This document shows positions 1-10,939 of a stretch of 64,000 nt of DNA, in pieces; the first letter of the stretch is position 1, and each line of letters begins with the position of its first letter. Source of the DNA: Ignavibacteria bacterium (lineage in GTDB: Bacteria; Bacteroidota; Ignavibacteria; Ignavibacteriales; Ignavibacteriaceae); NCBI GenBank assembly GCA_017302895.1, contig JAFLBV010000002.1, forward strand, positions 248,001 through 312,000, read 5' to 3'. The translations under genes were made by a program, and so were the position numbers. A model generated the notes under the pieces. The model did not search any database. It saw nothing but the letters and a program-made list of their open reading frames with translations, and was not told the origin of the DNA.

Positions 1-508
1 TCAGATATGATATCCCCAGAAAAACAGAATACTTAAGCACTCTTTTGAATATTTTACGTCCGGTCCAGGGAGCAGCTTTTAGTCTCCTCTGATCCCTGTA
101 ATCACCATCAATTAAATATTCGATCTTTCTGAATACCAGTTCCATAAAGATAGTTTGCGGACATACCCACCCGCAGAATATCCTTCCGTAAATCGCTGTG
201 AAAAGGATAACAAAAATGATCAGTGCTATGAACGAAAGAAGAAAAATGTGAAAATCATATGGTCCGAAAAAAACACCGAATATGATAAATTTTCTCTCGA
301 AGACATTAAACAACAGAAATGGCTGTCCGTTCACTTTTATAAAAGGCATCCCAAACAGAAATGCCAGGAGGAAGATACTGACTATACTTCGTGCATTGTA
401 GTACCATCCCGAGGGTCGTTTCGGAAATATCCAGTTCCTTTTACCATCTTTTTTTATCGTACCAATCGAATCCCTGAACGACTGGTCGATAACTTCTTCT
501 TCGTTCAT
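1..508 (-). CDS. ccoG: CcoG/RdxA/FixG-type cbb3 oxidase accessory protein, N-terminal part (cut by window edge)
   Basis: Partial gene: 169 N-terminal residues are readable from the ATG at 508 down to the window edge, with no stop. The sequence has a short cytoplasmic start, a first membrane segment after GWYYNARS, a second near residues 80-105, and the family motif FCGWVCPQT followed by FMELVFRKIEYLIDG. CcoG proteins are membrane-bound ferredoxin-like proteins required for cbb3 oxidase assembly, acting in Cu(II) reduction; that role is family knowledge. It lies 34 bases after ccoP on the same strand, so it is probably the last or a late gene of the cco operon. The [4Fe-4S] domains expected further on are outside the window. 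Confidence 0.9.
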   Translation of the reverse strand, partial: MNEEEVIDQSFRDSIGTIKKDGKRNWIFPKRPSGWYYNARSIVSIFLLAFLFGMPFIKVNGQPFLLFNVFERKFIIFGVFFGPYDFHIFLLSFIALIIFVILFTAIYGRIFCGWVCPQTIFMELVFRKIEYLIDGDYRDQRRLKAAPWTGRKIFKRVLKYSVFLGISYL

Positions 509-542
509 AACACATCAATCTGTTTCAAAATAAAATTTAAAA

Positions 543-1460
543 CTATTTTTTAACTTCGTTCTTTTTGTCGTTTTTAACACTGTCCTTCTTTGCACCGTCT
601 CCTTTTGCCGAATCGGCCGGGGCAGTCTCTTTAACAAGATCACCCTGAGGTTCTTTGGCATTCGGAGGATTGGTGCCCTTCAGGCTCTTAATATAGCTGG
701 CAGTCGCTTCAAGGTCTTGTGAGCTAAACTGTGCCCTCCACGATGGCATGCCTTTTGCGAGGACACCATTTACGAGAACAATGTAAACTTCTTTGACAGT
801 GCCGCCGTGTATCCAGTAATCGTCTGTTAGATTGGGACCAACGAGACCCTCACCTTTTGTACCATGGCAGGATGCGCAGTTTTTATCAAAAATATCCTTG
901 CCTTTAGCGAGTGAAGCAGCATCAGTCAGAAGCTTGACATTATCGGCATTAACAGTTGTTTGTCCCTGAGATGCTGCGAGAGCCAGTTGTGCCTGACGCA
1001 CTTCGTTTTCATATTCTGCAGCGGAAGATGGACCACTCGATAAATGATAATAACCCATATAAACAATAGAAAAAACTATTGTTGCATAGAACATATACTT
1101 CCACCAAGGGGGCAGATTGTTGTCCAGCTCTCTGATGCCATCGTAATTATGATCAAGCAAGAGCGCCTCTTCCTCCTCCAATGGTTTTGTATCGTTTATC
1201 ATTTTGTCAAGTTTTTTGATCATCTCCTTTTCTTCTTCAGGTTTTTTGTTTTGACCGATCAGAAATATGATGGTCATAACAATTACATAAATGAAGAAAA
1301 TCAGGAATCCGGTGTTGATGTATGTTTCTGCATCAAAACCCGCGCCTTCTGCCGCGATAGCATTGTTCTGCAACAGGATAAGTGAAAGCACGAAATTCAA
1401 AAAGATGAACTGCTTGCTTTTCACAGTCGATCCAAATTTACAATTAAATTTTTTAAACAT
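543..1460 (-). CDS. ccoP: cbb3-type cytochrome c oxidase subunit III, mono-heme CcoP
   Basis: 305 residues. A signal-like hydrophobic stretch (20-37), a membrane segment at 50-69 and another at 120-138 precede one cytochrome c domain with CASCHG (C195, C198, H199) and a probable axial Met in KGMPSW (M238). It passes electrons from soluble donors to the oxidase. Proteobacterial CcoP carries two c hemes; only one CXXCH is present here, as I recall is usual for Bacteroidota-type CcoP. The C-terminal 50 residues are a low-complexity Lys/Asp/Ala tail without clear fold. Its start overlaps ccoQ by 8 bases, indicating coupled translation in the cco operon. Confidence 0.93.
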   Translation of the reverse strand: MFKKFNCKFGSTVKSKQFIFLNFVLSLILLQNNAIAAEGAGFDAETYINTGFLIFFIYVIVMTIIFLIGQNKKPEEEKEMIKKLDKMINDTKPLEEEEALLLDHNYDGIRELDNNLPPWWKYMFYATIVFSIVYMGYYHLSSGPSSAAEYENEVRQAQLALAASQGQTTVNADNVKLLTDAASLAKGKDIFDKNCASCHGTKGEGLVGPNLTDDYWIHGGTVKEVYIVLVNGVLAKGMPSWRAQFSSQDLEATASYIKSLKGTNPPNAKEPQGDLVKETAPADSAKGDGAKKDSVKNDKKNEVKK

Positions 1461-1634
1461 TTTTTTCCTCTAAATTCTTTTCGTCAAGGGGAATTTTTTC
1501 AAGCTCATCTATTTTCGTTTTTGGCATTCTGACCACATGAAAGATCATGAATGAAAAGAACGAAACGAAAATTACGAGCCCTATAATCGGGAATATCGTG
1601 ATGCCATCAATTGATGAAAGAACATCTTTATACA

Positions 1635-1635
<1 letters not shown>
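1453..1635 (-). CDS. ccoQ: small CcoQ/FixQ-like cbb3 oxidase subunit
   Basis: 60 residues with one membrane segment (about 12-34, IFPIIGLVIFVSFFSFMIF) and a charged C-terminal tail. Size, topology and position between ccoNO and ccoP match CcoQ, a small subunit that stabilises the cbb3 complex. Its ATG overlaps the ccoNO stop in a TAATG arrangement and its end overlaps ccoP. Sequence identity in this family is low, so the assignment rests mainly on context. Confidence 0.8.
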
Positions 1636-3769
<2,134 letters not shown>

Positions 3770-3770
<1 letters not shown>

Positions 3771-3976
3771 TAATTGTGCTCCTTTTTCTCCTGGTCATTT
3801 AATTGTGAAGAATCATTTTGACTTTTTAAAACTTTTGGCTCATCCTCAAATAACATCCGTACTGAGGGCGTGTATCTGTCGTCCATCTGTCCACTCTTTA
3901 CAGCCCACAAAAAAGCAATAAGGAAACCTGTTGCAACCACAAGACTCGCACCGATCAGGATATAAATTGCGCTCAT
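3770..3976 (-). CDS. ccoS: CcoS cbb3 oxidase assembly protein
   Basis: 68 residues: MSAIYILIGASLVVATGF begins a single membrane helix, followed by FLWAVKSGQMDD, the recognisable CcoS motif (aromatic, then xSGQ[FY/M]DD), and a charged tail. CcoS is needed for heme and copper insertion into cbb3 oxidase. Its ATG overlaps the ccoI stop (ATGA) and its end touches ccoNO, so the three are translationally coupled. The tail after residue 45 is longer and more acidic/polar than the core needs. Confidence 0.92.
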
Positions 3977-6399
3977 ACCTCAAGTCCGTGTTTTTTTGCG
4001 GTATACAGGGTACCCATGGTGGTAAACACTACAACAGAAATTGAACTGACAGGCATAAGAATTGCCGCAAACAATGGTGAAAGCTCACCGCTTAACGCAA
4101 CAGTGACGCCGATTATATTATAAATAGTTGACATTACGAAACTCAATTTAACCACATTCATAGTCGAGACAGATTGTTTGATAAAGGCAGAGAGTTTGCG
4201 TAAGGCGCTCCCATGAAGCAAAGAATCACTTGCTGGAGTGAAATTCATCAGATCATCTGACAATGAGACACCAACATCGGCTTTACTCAAAGCCGCCGCA
4301 TCATTTAATCCGTCCCCTATCATCAATATTTTTCTGTTTTCGGATTGAAGTTTCCCTATAAAATTCATTTTATCGGAGGGTGAACAGTTGAAGATAACAT
4401 TCTCAGGCCTGGTAAGTTTTATTAAATTTTCCCGTTCGCTTGAATTGTCTCCTGACAAAATGAAAATCTCTTTTTTCTTTCCGATTTCTTTAATAATTTC
4501 AGCAATGCCATCGCGGTATTTATTCGTAACCCTGAAAAAGCCTTTGTTCATACCGTCAATACTGAAATAGACTCTGCTTCCCTCAGCACCATCATCAGTG
4601 TTCGATCTGCTGTCCTGCCCAGTGATATTCAAAAAGCCTGAAGAACCAAAAATCACAATTTTTGATTCTATTTTTGCCGTACCTCCCATGCCCGGTATTT
4701 CTTCAAATGACTCAACGGACAGTTCTTTTGTTTGCACCAAAGAACGATAAATGATTTTACTTAAGGGATGAAGCGAATTCTTTAAAGCAGACTTAACGAG
4801 CGACCTCTCGTAATCTGTTAAATTTTCTCCTTCAAATATTATGCCAATCTCCTGATTTTCTGTGAGCGTGCCGGTTTTATCGAAAACGATCGTATCGATT
4901 GATCCAAGGTACTCAACAACATTCACACTTTTCAGGTAAAATTTGTTTCTTCCAAGCAATCTTAGAGTGTTTCCGAGGGCAAAAGGGGCTGAAAGAGCCA
5001 GTGCACAAGGGCAGGCAACGATTAAAACCGAGGTAATTACCGACAATACCTGAGCCAAACCCGAATTATACCAAAGAATTCCACCAAGGACTGCGAGTAA
5101 TAAAATTGCCAGTGTAAAGTACTTGCTTACAACATTTGAAAAATTTATGAGCCCGTTTTCTCGATTCTTAGAAACAATAAAGTCATTCCAGAGCCTTGTG
5201 AGGTAGCTTTGAGACACTTGCTTGTAAACTTCCAGCTCGATCACACCACCAATTTGTTTGCCACCCGCAAAGACTTTATCTCCCGGTTTTCTGAATTGTG
5301 GGAGACTTTCACCCGTCACAAAACTGTAATCAATATTTCCGGTTCCGGAAAGGAGAATGGAGTCGGCCGGAATTATTTCATTATTTCGAATTAATATTCT
5401 GTCTTTCACCGAAATTCTGGAGAGTGGAACCACTTCCTCGACACCTTCCTTTGATTTCCGCGTAATTGATATCGGGAAATAAGACTTGTAATTTCTCTCA
5501 AAATTAAAATATTCGTATGTTTTGTTCTGAAAGACTTTTCCAATCAACAGAAAAAATATCAGACCGGCAAAGGAATCCATATAACTCTCTCCCGATCCCC
5601 AAAATATTTCATAAATACTCCTTCCCCAAAGAGCTACTATTCCGATTGAGAGAGGAAAATCGATATTAATATATTTTTTTCTGATCCCCTTCCACGCTGA
5701 GATGAAATAATCAGAACTGCTGTAGAAGAGCACCGGGAGAGAAAGTGTGACCATGATTAATTGGAAAAAAACTCCGAATGATTCCACACTGTCCTTGATT
5801 GACAAATATTCCGGGAAACTCAACATCATGATATTCCCAAAAGCGAATCCGGCTATTCCAAGTTTTAAATACAGAGATTTGTTAAAAGTTTTTGTATCCT
5901 TTCGGTCGAGTTCATCGAGACTTAACCTCGGCTCATACCCGATAGAATCCATAATCGATACAATTTCACTTATCAGTATCGCCGGTTTCGCTTTAATAAA
6001 AACTTTTTTCGCCGGGAAATCGACCCGGGACTCGAGAATCCGGTCGTCAAGTTTGTACAGATTTTCGAGAAGCCAAATGCAGGAAGAGCAATGAATTGAG
6101 GGGACAAAAAAGAAAAGTTTGAAAAGCTGATCGTTTCCAAATTCGATCAGCTTTTCAGAAATTTCAGGATCATCGAGATAGTCGTACCGTTTACCTGCCA
6201 CTTTCTCCCGTTTTGATGATCCGGGAGTCGCATTAAGGTTGTAATAGGTGCAGAGATTGTTCTCCTTGAGCACCTGATAAACCAGCTTGCAACCTTCACA
6301 ACAAAATGATTTATCTTCAATAGAGATTGATCCGTCTTCACACTTTTCACCACAATGAAAACAGATCAAATCTTCTCGTAAATCAACTATTTCAGGCAT
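3973..6399 (-). CDS. ccoI: CcoI/FixI copper-exporting P1B-type ATPase
   Basis: 808 residues. An N-terminal Cys cluster (C13, C16, C20, then CCEGC at 33-37) precedes a ferredoxin-like heavy-metal domain with CSSC (C104, C107). Membrane helices follow from about 175; the transport motif is CPC at 463-465, the phosphorylated aspartate is D507 in DKTGTL, and GDGLNDAAAL marks the hinge. CcoI-type pumps supply copper to the cbb3 oxidase CuB site rather than detoxifying copper. First gene of the cco operon; its 99-base upstream gap holds the only room for a promoter. Confidence 0.95.
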   Translation of the reverse strand: MPEIVDLREDLICFHCGEKCEDGSISIEDKSFCCEGCKLVYQVLKENNLCTYYNLNATPGSSKREKVAGKRYDYLDDPEISEKLIEFGNDQLFKLFFFVPSIHCSSCIWLLENLYKLDDRILESRVDFPAKKVFIKAKPAILISEIVSIMDSIGYEPRLSLDELDRKDTKTFNKSLYLKLGIAGFAFGNIMMLSFPEYLSIKDSVESFGVFFQLIMVTLSLPVLFYSSSDYFISAWKGIRKKYINIDFPLSIGIVALWGRSIYEIFWGSGESYMDSFAGLIFFLLIGKVFQNKTYEYFNFERNYKSYFPISITRKSKEGVEEVVPLSRISVKDRILIRNNEIIPADSILLSGTGNIDYSFVTGESLPQFRKPGDKVFAGGKQIGGVIELEVYKQVSQSYLTRLWNDFIVSKNRENGLINFSNVVSKYFTLAILLLAVLGGILWYNSGLAQVLSVITSVLIVACPCALALSAPFALGNTLRLLGRNKFYLKSVNVVEYLGSIDTIVFDKTGTLTENQEIGIIFEGENLTDYERSLVKSALKNSLHPLSKIIYRSLVQTKELSVESFEEIPGMGGTAKIESKIVIFGSSGFLNITGQDSRSNTDDGAEGSRVYFSIDGMNKGFFRVTNKYRDGIAEIIKEIGKKKEIFILSGDNSSERENLIKLTRPENVIFNCSPSDKMNFIGKLQSENRKILMIGDGLNDAAALSKADVGVSLSDDLMNFTPASDSLLHGSALRKLSAFIKQSVSTMNVVKLSFVMSTIYNIIGVTVALSGELSPLFAAILMPVSSISVVVFTTMGTLYTAKKHGLEV

Positions 6400-6411
6400 T
6401 CTTCGTCAACT

Positions 6412-6428
6412 ACTCCACGATTTGGAGT
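6412..6428. promoter_or_regulatory. short inverted repeat upstream of the cco operon
   Basis: ACTCCA and TGGAGT separated by five bases form a perfect 6-bp palindrome 13-29 bases upstream of the ccoI ATG. It could be an operator or a short 5' UTR hairpin. No FNR-type TTGAT-N4-ATCAA box is seen. The role is inference only. Confidence 0.25.
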
Positions 6429-6440
6429 TACAAAAAAAAT

Positions 6441-6471
6441 AAAAATTGTATTTAAATTATAAGCAATTTTT
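6441..6471 (-). terminator. possible AT-rich terminator after hydA
   Basis: Inverted repeat AAAAATTG / CAATTTTT around a 15-base loop, followed in the minus direction by a T-rich run. It sits 28 bases after the hydA stop. The stem has few G-C pairs, so it is weak; it overlaps the space where the cco promoter must lie. Confidence 0.35.
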
Positions 6472-6498
6472 ATTTGATTTCAGCCTAATTAGTCTGAT

Positions 6499-8217
6499 TT
6501 ACTTAACTGTCCTGTCATGGTAATGTGTATGAAGCAATGTATGAGCCGTGTGACTTCCGGGTTCGCGCAGGAACTCCTTATAGAGTTTCTTTACTGATTC
6601 GTTGTCATGCGATCTTCTGGTTACACTCTGTTTGTCTATCTCATACAACGCACGAACTCTTTTCATAACATTATCGAGATTTTGGTGGATTGGCTGGCCG
6701 CCTCCATTGATACAACCTCCCGGACAAGCCATCACTTCAATAAAGTGATATGGTGAGGTTCCGGCAATTATTTCATCAATAATAGGTCTTACATTTCCAA
6801 TTCCATTGACAACTGCAACTTTCACTTCAAGATCACCCATCTTCAGAGTGGCTGACTTCACACCTTCCATACCGCGGATCTGGTCAACTTCCACATTGTC
6901 AAGATTTTCACGTGTAATGTTGAAGTATGCAGTTCTTATCGCAGCTTCCATAACACCACCGCTCGTTCCGAAAATTGCTGCTGCTCCGGTCGACTCACCT
7001 AGTGGATTGTCAAATTCTTCATCCGGCAAATCAGAAAAATCGATGCCTGCCATATTGAAGAAACGAACAAGTTCTCTTGTAGTGAGAACAGAATCGACAT
7101 CATGAAGTGCGTCATGTGAAAGCTCGGGTCTCTCAGACTCGAATTTTTTCACTGTACAAGGCATGATCGAAACCACAAAAATGTCTCTCGGGTTGATGCC
7201 CATCTTCTTGGCATAATAGCTTTTTAAAACGGCACCTTCCATCTCATGAGGAGATTTACAGCTCGAGAGATTCGGTATAATTTCAGGGTAGTTCATTTCA
7301 GCGAACTTAACCCAACCCGGGCAACAACTCGTGAACATTGGAAGTGGCTGGTTGTTCTGAACTCTTGATACAAGTTCGTTTGCTTCTTCAATGATTGTCA
7401 AGTCAGCAGCAAAATTTGTATCAAATACTTTCTTAAATCCAAGCCTTCTTAAACCACTGACGAGTTTTCCGGTAACATCGGTACCCGCCGGCATATGGAA
7501 TTCCTCACCGAGCGTAGCCCTGACTGCAGGAGCAATCTGTGCTATGACAAATTTATTCTTGTTGCCGAGTGCGGTACTTACAATTTTAGTGGAACTTCTT
7601 TCACGAAGCGCCGCTGTAGGACATGCAAGGATACACTGCCCGCAGAGGATACAATCGCTTACATTCAATCCTTTGTTATAAGGTGTTGTAACGATGCTTC
7701 CAAATCCTCTTCCTGAGAAGTCTATTGCACCCACTTTTTGAACTTCATTACAAACTCTAACGCATCTGCCGCAAAGAATACATTTTGCAGGATCCCTCTC
7801 CAAAGAAGGACTTGAGATATCCACAACATGTTTCCTCTTATCACCCGCGAACCTGTGTTCCCTGACTGCATATCTTTCGGAAAGATCCTGAAGTTCGCAA
7901 TTTTTATTACGAACACAAATCAGGCAGTCCTGTGGATGATTTTCAACAAGGAGCTCGACAATTGTTTTTCTGGCTCTTCTCACCCGAGGCGAGTTGGTCT
8001 CAACAACCATCCCTTCGGCTACGGGGTATGCACATGAAGGAAGCAGGTTCCTTTGTCCGGAAACTTCGACCACACACATTCTACAGGCACCTGTAGGAAA
8101 CAAATTTTTTATGTAACACAATGTAGGTATTGAAACACCCACAGATTTTGCCGCATCAAGAATTGTCATTCCTTCTTCGGCTTTAACTTTTAAATTATTT
8201 ATTGTTAATTCTACCAT
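6499..8217 (-). CDS. hydA: [FeFe]-hydrogenase catalytic subunit (HydA/HndD type)
   Basis: 572 residues, the length of HndD-type subunits. Order: [2Fe-2S] domain (C34, C45, C48, C62), His-ligated [4Fe-4S] (H94, C98, C101, C107), two [4Fe-4S] clusters (C146-C149-C152-C156 and C189-C192-C195-C199), then the H-cluster domain with TSCCPGW (298/299), MPCTVKKFE (C354) and ACPGGC (C498, C502). C298 is the expected proton-relay cysteine. It evolves or oxidises H2, drawing on NADH and reduced ferredoxin together in electron-bifurcating complexes. GGAG lies 8 bases before the ATG. Placed after hydC and hydB on the same strand; the maturases HydE, HydF and HydG are not in the window. Confidence 0.95.
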   Translation of the reverse strand: MVELTINNLKVKAEEGMTILDAAKSVGVSIPTLCYIKNLFPTGACRMCVVEVSGQRNLLPSCAYPVAEGMVVETNSPRVRRARKTIVELLVENHPQDCLICVRNKNCELQDLSERYAVREHRFAGDKRKHVVDISSPSLERDPAKCILCGRCVRVCNEVQKVGAIDFSGRGFGSIVTTPYNKGLNVSDCILCGQCILACPTAALRERSSTKIVSTALGNKNKFVIAQIAPAVRATLGEEFHMPAGTDVTGKLVSGLRRLGFKKVFDTNFAADLTIIEEANELVSRVQNNQPLPMFTSCCPGWVKFAEMNYPEIIPNLSSCKSPHEMEGAVLKSYYAKKMGINPRDIFVVSIMPCTVKKFESERPELSHDALHDVDSVLTTRELVRFFNMAGIDFSDLPDEEFDNPLGESTGAAAIFGTSGGVMEAAIRTAYFNITRENLDNVEVDQIRGMEGVKSATLKMGDLEVKVAVVNGIGNVRPIIDEIIAGTSPYHFIEVMACPGGCINGGGQPIHQNLDNVMKRVRALYEIDKQSVTRRSHDNESVKKLYKEFLREPGSHTAHTLLHTHYHDRTVK

Positions 8218-8230
8218 TTTAATCTCCGGC

Positions 8231-10216
8231 TCAGTTTACATTAATTGCACAGAATCTGCAGGTTTCGAGGCACATTCCACATTTAATACATTTATCCTGT
8301 AAAATGTAGTGCCCTTCACCCTTCTGCCCTACTATTGCCTCGGTACCGCATTTTCTCTTACAGAGACCGCAACCCGAGCATAGAGTATTGTCGATTGTAA
8401 AGGTCAAAAGTTCTTTACAAACTCCGGAGCGGCATTTCCTGTCGAAGAGATGCTCTTCATACTCCTCTTTGAAGTATTGCAAACCGGAAAGAATTGGATT
8501 GGGTGCCGACTGTCCGAGTCCGCACAATGAAGTGTCGCGGATGACATCTGCCAGTCTTTTTAATCCGATGATTCCTTTGAATCTCTGCAACTGATCATAT
8601 TTATCAGCTCCATCCTTGTAGGCAACCGGAATTCTCTCGATAATCTCAAGCATTCTTTTGGTACCCTCTCTGCAGGGAACGCACTTGCCGCACGATTCAT
8701 TTTGAATGAAGTTCAGGAAAAATCTGGCTATATCAACCATACATGTATCTTCATCCATTACAACGAAACCGCCCGATCCCATCATTGCACCAACTTCTTT
8801 CAGTGACTCATAATCAACCTGGGTTTTTATAACGCTCATTGGCAGGCAGCCACCAGAAGGACCGCCAATCTGTACGGCTTTGAATTTCTTGTTGTAAGGA
8901 ATTCCACCGCCAATGCTGAAAACCACTTCTTCAAGTGTAATTCCCATCGGGATTTCCACAAGTCCTGTGTTTACGATTTTCCCGGAGAGAGCAAAAACTT
9001 TGGTTCCTTTACTTTTCTCTGTACCAACACTCGAAAACCATTCAGCACCTCTCGCGATAATGGCGGAGACATTGGAAAGTGTCTCGACATTGTTGATTAC
9101 CGTCGGTTTACCCCAAAGACCCGATACTACCGGGAATGGAGGTCTTGGTTTTGGCATTCCTCTTTTTCCTTCGATTGAGGCAATGAGAGCAGTTTCCTCT
9201 CCACAAACAAATGCACCTGCGCCTTTTTTAATTTTCAACCGGAAATTGAATCCACTGTTAAGGATATTGTCACCGAGCAAACCGTACCGTTCACATTCAT
9301 GGATACAGTGGGTCAATCTCGATATTGCCAAGGGGTATTCAGCTCTGCAGTAGATATATCCTGAACCAGCACCGATGGCGTAAGCTGCTACCATCATTCC
9401 TTCAATAAGTTTGAATGGATCACTTTCGAGAACCGATCTGTCCATGAAGGCACCCGGATCACCTTCGTCGGCATTACAAATGATATATTTTGTCTCTGAT
9501 TTCTGTTTTAAGGCGAATTCCCATTTTTTGCCTGTTGGAAATCCTGCACCACCTCTTCCTCTGAGTCCTGAATCCAGAATTTCCTGCACAACTTCTTCCG
9601 GTTTCATCAACTTAAGAGCTTTGTTAATGGCTTTAAAACCACCGCTGGCGATATATGTATCGATCGAATCGGGATCAATAACACCACAGTTCTCGAGGAC
9701 GATTTTCTTCTGATGTCTGAAGAAAGGTGTGTCATGCATTGATGTGCATACTTCTGATTTTCTTTCGTGACTTCCGAGAAGGTTATCCTGCAGAATTCCA
9801 CCCTCAACGATAGTGGTCTGTATAAGCTTTGCCACAAGTTTAGGAGTAACCTCTGAGTAGGCAATTCTTTCACCGTTTGGAAGTTTTATGTCAACGATTG
9901 GCTCTTTTGCACAGTAACCGATACATCCGGTTCTGACAATTTGAGCTTCGATATTTTGTTTCGAAAGTTCAGATCTTATTGCCTCTTCAACTTTGGCAGC
10001 ACCGGCTGCAAGTCCACAAGTTCCGGCTCCGATAAAGATTACAGGTACTTCATGCTCCTTGAAGAGAAGGCGGTTGTTGAATGATTTTATTTTATTTGTG
10101 CACTCTTCACTGTGGTGACAGAGTGGTCCTTCAGTACAGCATTGTACAAAATGCTGACACTGCTTTTCAGGTGAATGCCAGCACTCCGAACAACATTTTT
10201 CGATAAAACTCTTCAT
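8231..10216 (-). CDS. hydB: NAD-binding flavoprotein subunit of the [FeFe]-hydrogenase (HydB, NuoF-like), with a Cys-rich N-terminus
   Basis: 661 residues. After an unusual first 40 residues with eight Cys (8, 9, 12, 20, 26, 27, 33, 39) and four His come a thioredoxin-like [2Fe-2S] region (C67, C98, C102), the NuoF FMN/NADH core with GLRGRGGAGFPTGKKW, an SLBB domain, the [4Fe-4S] motif ESCGKCVPCREG, and a C-terminal two-cluster ferredoxin (CSGCGLCKRKC, CIKCGMCLETC). It exchanges electrons with NAD(H) and is the proposed site of flavin-based bifurcation in this family. Its ATG overlaps the hydC stop (ATGA) and hydA follows 13 bases later, so the three form one operon. Confidence 0.94.
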   Translation of the reverse strand: MKSFIEKCCSECWHSPEKQCQHFVQCCTEGPLCHHSEECTNKIKSFNNRLLFKEHEVPVIFIGAGTCGLAAGAAKVEEAIRSELSKQNIEAQIVRTGCIGYCAKEPIVDIKLPNGERIAYSEVTPKLVAKLIQTTIVEGGILQDNLLGSHERKSEVCTSMHDTPFFRHQKKIVLENCGVIDPDSIDTYIASGGFKAINKALKLMKPEEVVQEILDSGLRGRGGAGFPTGKKWEFALKQKSETKYIICNADEGDPGAFMDRSVLESDPFKLIEGMMVAAYAIGAGSGYIYCRAEYPLAISRLTHCIHECERYGLLGDNILNSGFNFRLKIKKGAGAFVCGEETALIASIEGKRGMPKPRPPFPVVSGLWGKPTVINNVETLSNVSAIIARGAEWFSSVGTEKSKGTKVFALSGKIVNTGLVEIPMGITLEEVVFSIGGGIPYNKKFKAVQIGGPSGGCLPMSVIKTQVDYESLKEVGAMMGSGGFVVMDEDTCMVDIARFFLNFIQNESCGKCVPCREGTKRMLEIIERIPVAYKDGADKYDQLQRFKGIIGLKRLADVIRDTSLCGLGQSAPNPILSGLQYFKEEYEEHLFDRKCRSGVCKELLTFTIDNTLCSGCGLCKRKCGTEAIVGQKGEGHYILQDKCIKCGMCLETCRFCAINVN

Positions 10217-10704
10217 TTTACTGTCTCCTCTGTTTTAATCGATGATGATCTGGGGGTTACCGGCTGATATTTTTTGAGAATCTTGTCAATTTCTTTCACG
10301 CTAATTCTGCCATAATAATCATCGTTAATGCAGATTACCGGAGCTATGGAACAGGCACCGATGCAACTGACCACTTCAAGAGTAAAATTCTTGTCACGGG
10401 TTGTTTGACCGGCTTTAATGTTAAGTGCGGATTCCAGTCCGAATAAAATATTTGCAGAATTTTTTACATGGCATGCAGTTCCTCTGCAAACTCTGACGAT
10501 ATTTTTACCGAGTGGAGTTAAACGGAACTGGTTGTAGAATGTAGCAACGCCATAAATCGAGCTCAAAGGCATTCCGATATGTTTGGCTGCTTCCGTTAAT
10601 ACATCTTCGGGCAGATAACCGTGTTCATCCTGGATATCCTGCAGAAGTGGTATTAAGATACTTCTGTCGTTCTTTGGGTAGTTTTCAATTATATGATTTG
10701 CCAT
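10213..10704 (-). CDS. hydC: [2Fe-2S] subunit of the [FeFe]-hydrogenase (HydC, NuoE-like)
   Basis: 163 residues, thioredoxin-like ferredoxin fold of the NuoE family with cluster ligands in CRGTACH and CIGACSIAPV. The N-terminal helical part (DEHGYLPEDVLTEAAKHIGM) and SSIYGVATFYNQF are typical of NuoE. It carries electrons between the flavoprotein and the hydrogenase. First gene of hydCBA; AAGGAA lies 6 bases before the ATG. Standing next to a NuoF-like and a hydrogenase gene rather than other nuo genes argues for HydC rather than complex I. Confidence 0.93.
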   Translation of the reverse strand: MANHIIENYPKNDRSILIPLLQDIQDEHGYLPEDVLTEAAKHIGMPLSSIYGVATFYNQFRLTPLGKNIVRVCRGTACHVKNSANILFGLESALNIKAGQTTRDKNFTLEVVSCIGACSIAPVICINDDYYGRISVKEIDKILKKYQPVTPRSSSIKTEETVK

Positions 10705-10939
10705 TGCAATTTCCTTAATGATACACAGAAATTAATCAATAATCGTGCCACATGAAATCAGGTCACAAATTCATTCATAGTCGTATTGGCACGCTTTTTG
10801 CTAATTATTTGCAATTCTCATTTGTTAGAGAAATAGTTCTAATAAGTTAGAATTCCGGTTTTTAATAAATGACCCTTTTAGGAAGTGCCGTTTTTTTATT
10901 TTTGTACAGTTGAAAATTAAATAGATGGAGGTATTTGTG
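10705..10939. promoter_or_regulatory. divergent intergenic region between hydC and htrA
   Basis: 235 bases without a gene, which must hold the hydC promoter (minus) and the htrA promoter (plus). TATTTTTG at 10897-10904 fits the Bacteroidota -7 element TAnnTTTG for htrA, but no TTTG is found at the proper distance upstream. TTAGAA/TTCTAA-type repeats cluster at about 10824-10853. No convincing -33/-7 pair is seen for hydC. Confidence 0.4.

Noticed and set aside
155..553. 132-residue plus-strand open frame
   Set aside because: Lies antisense to the clear CcoG N-terminus (CGWVCPQT) on the minus strand and has no family features.
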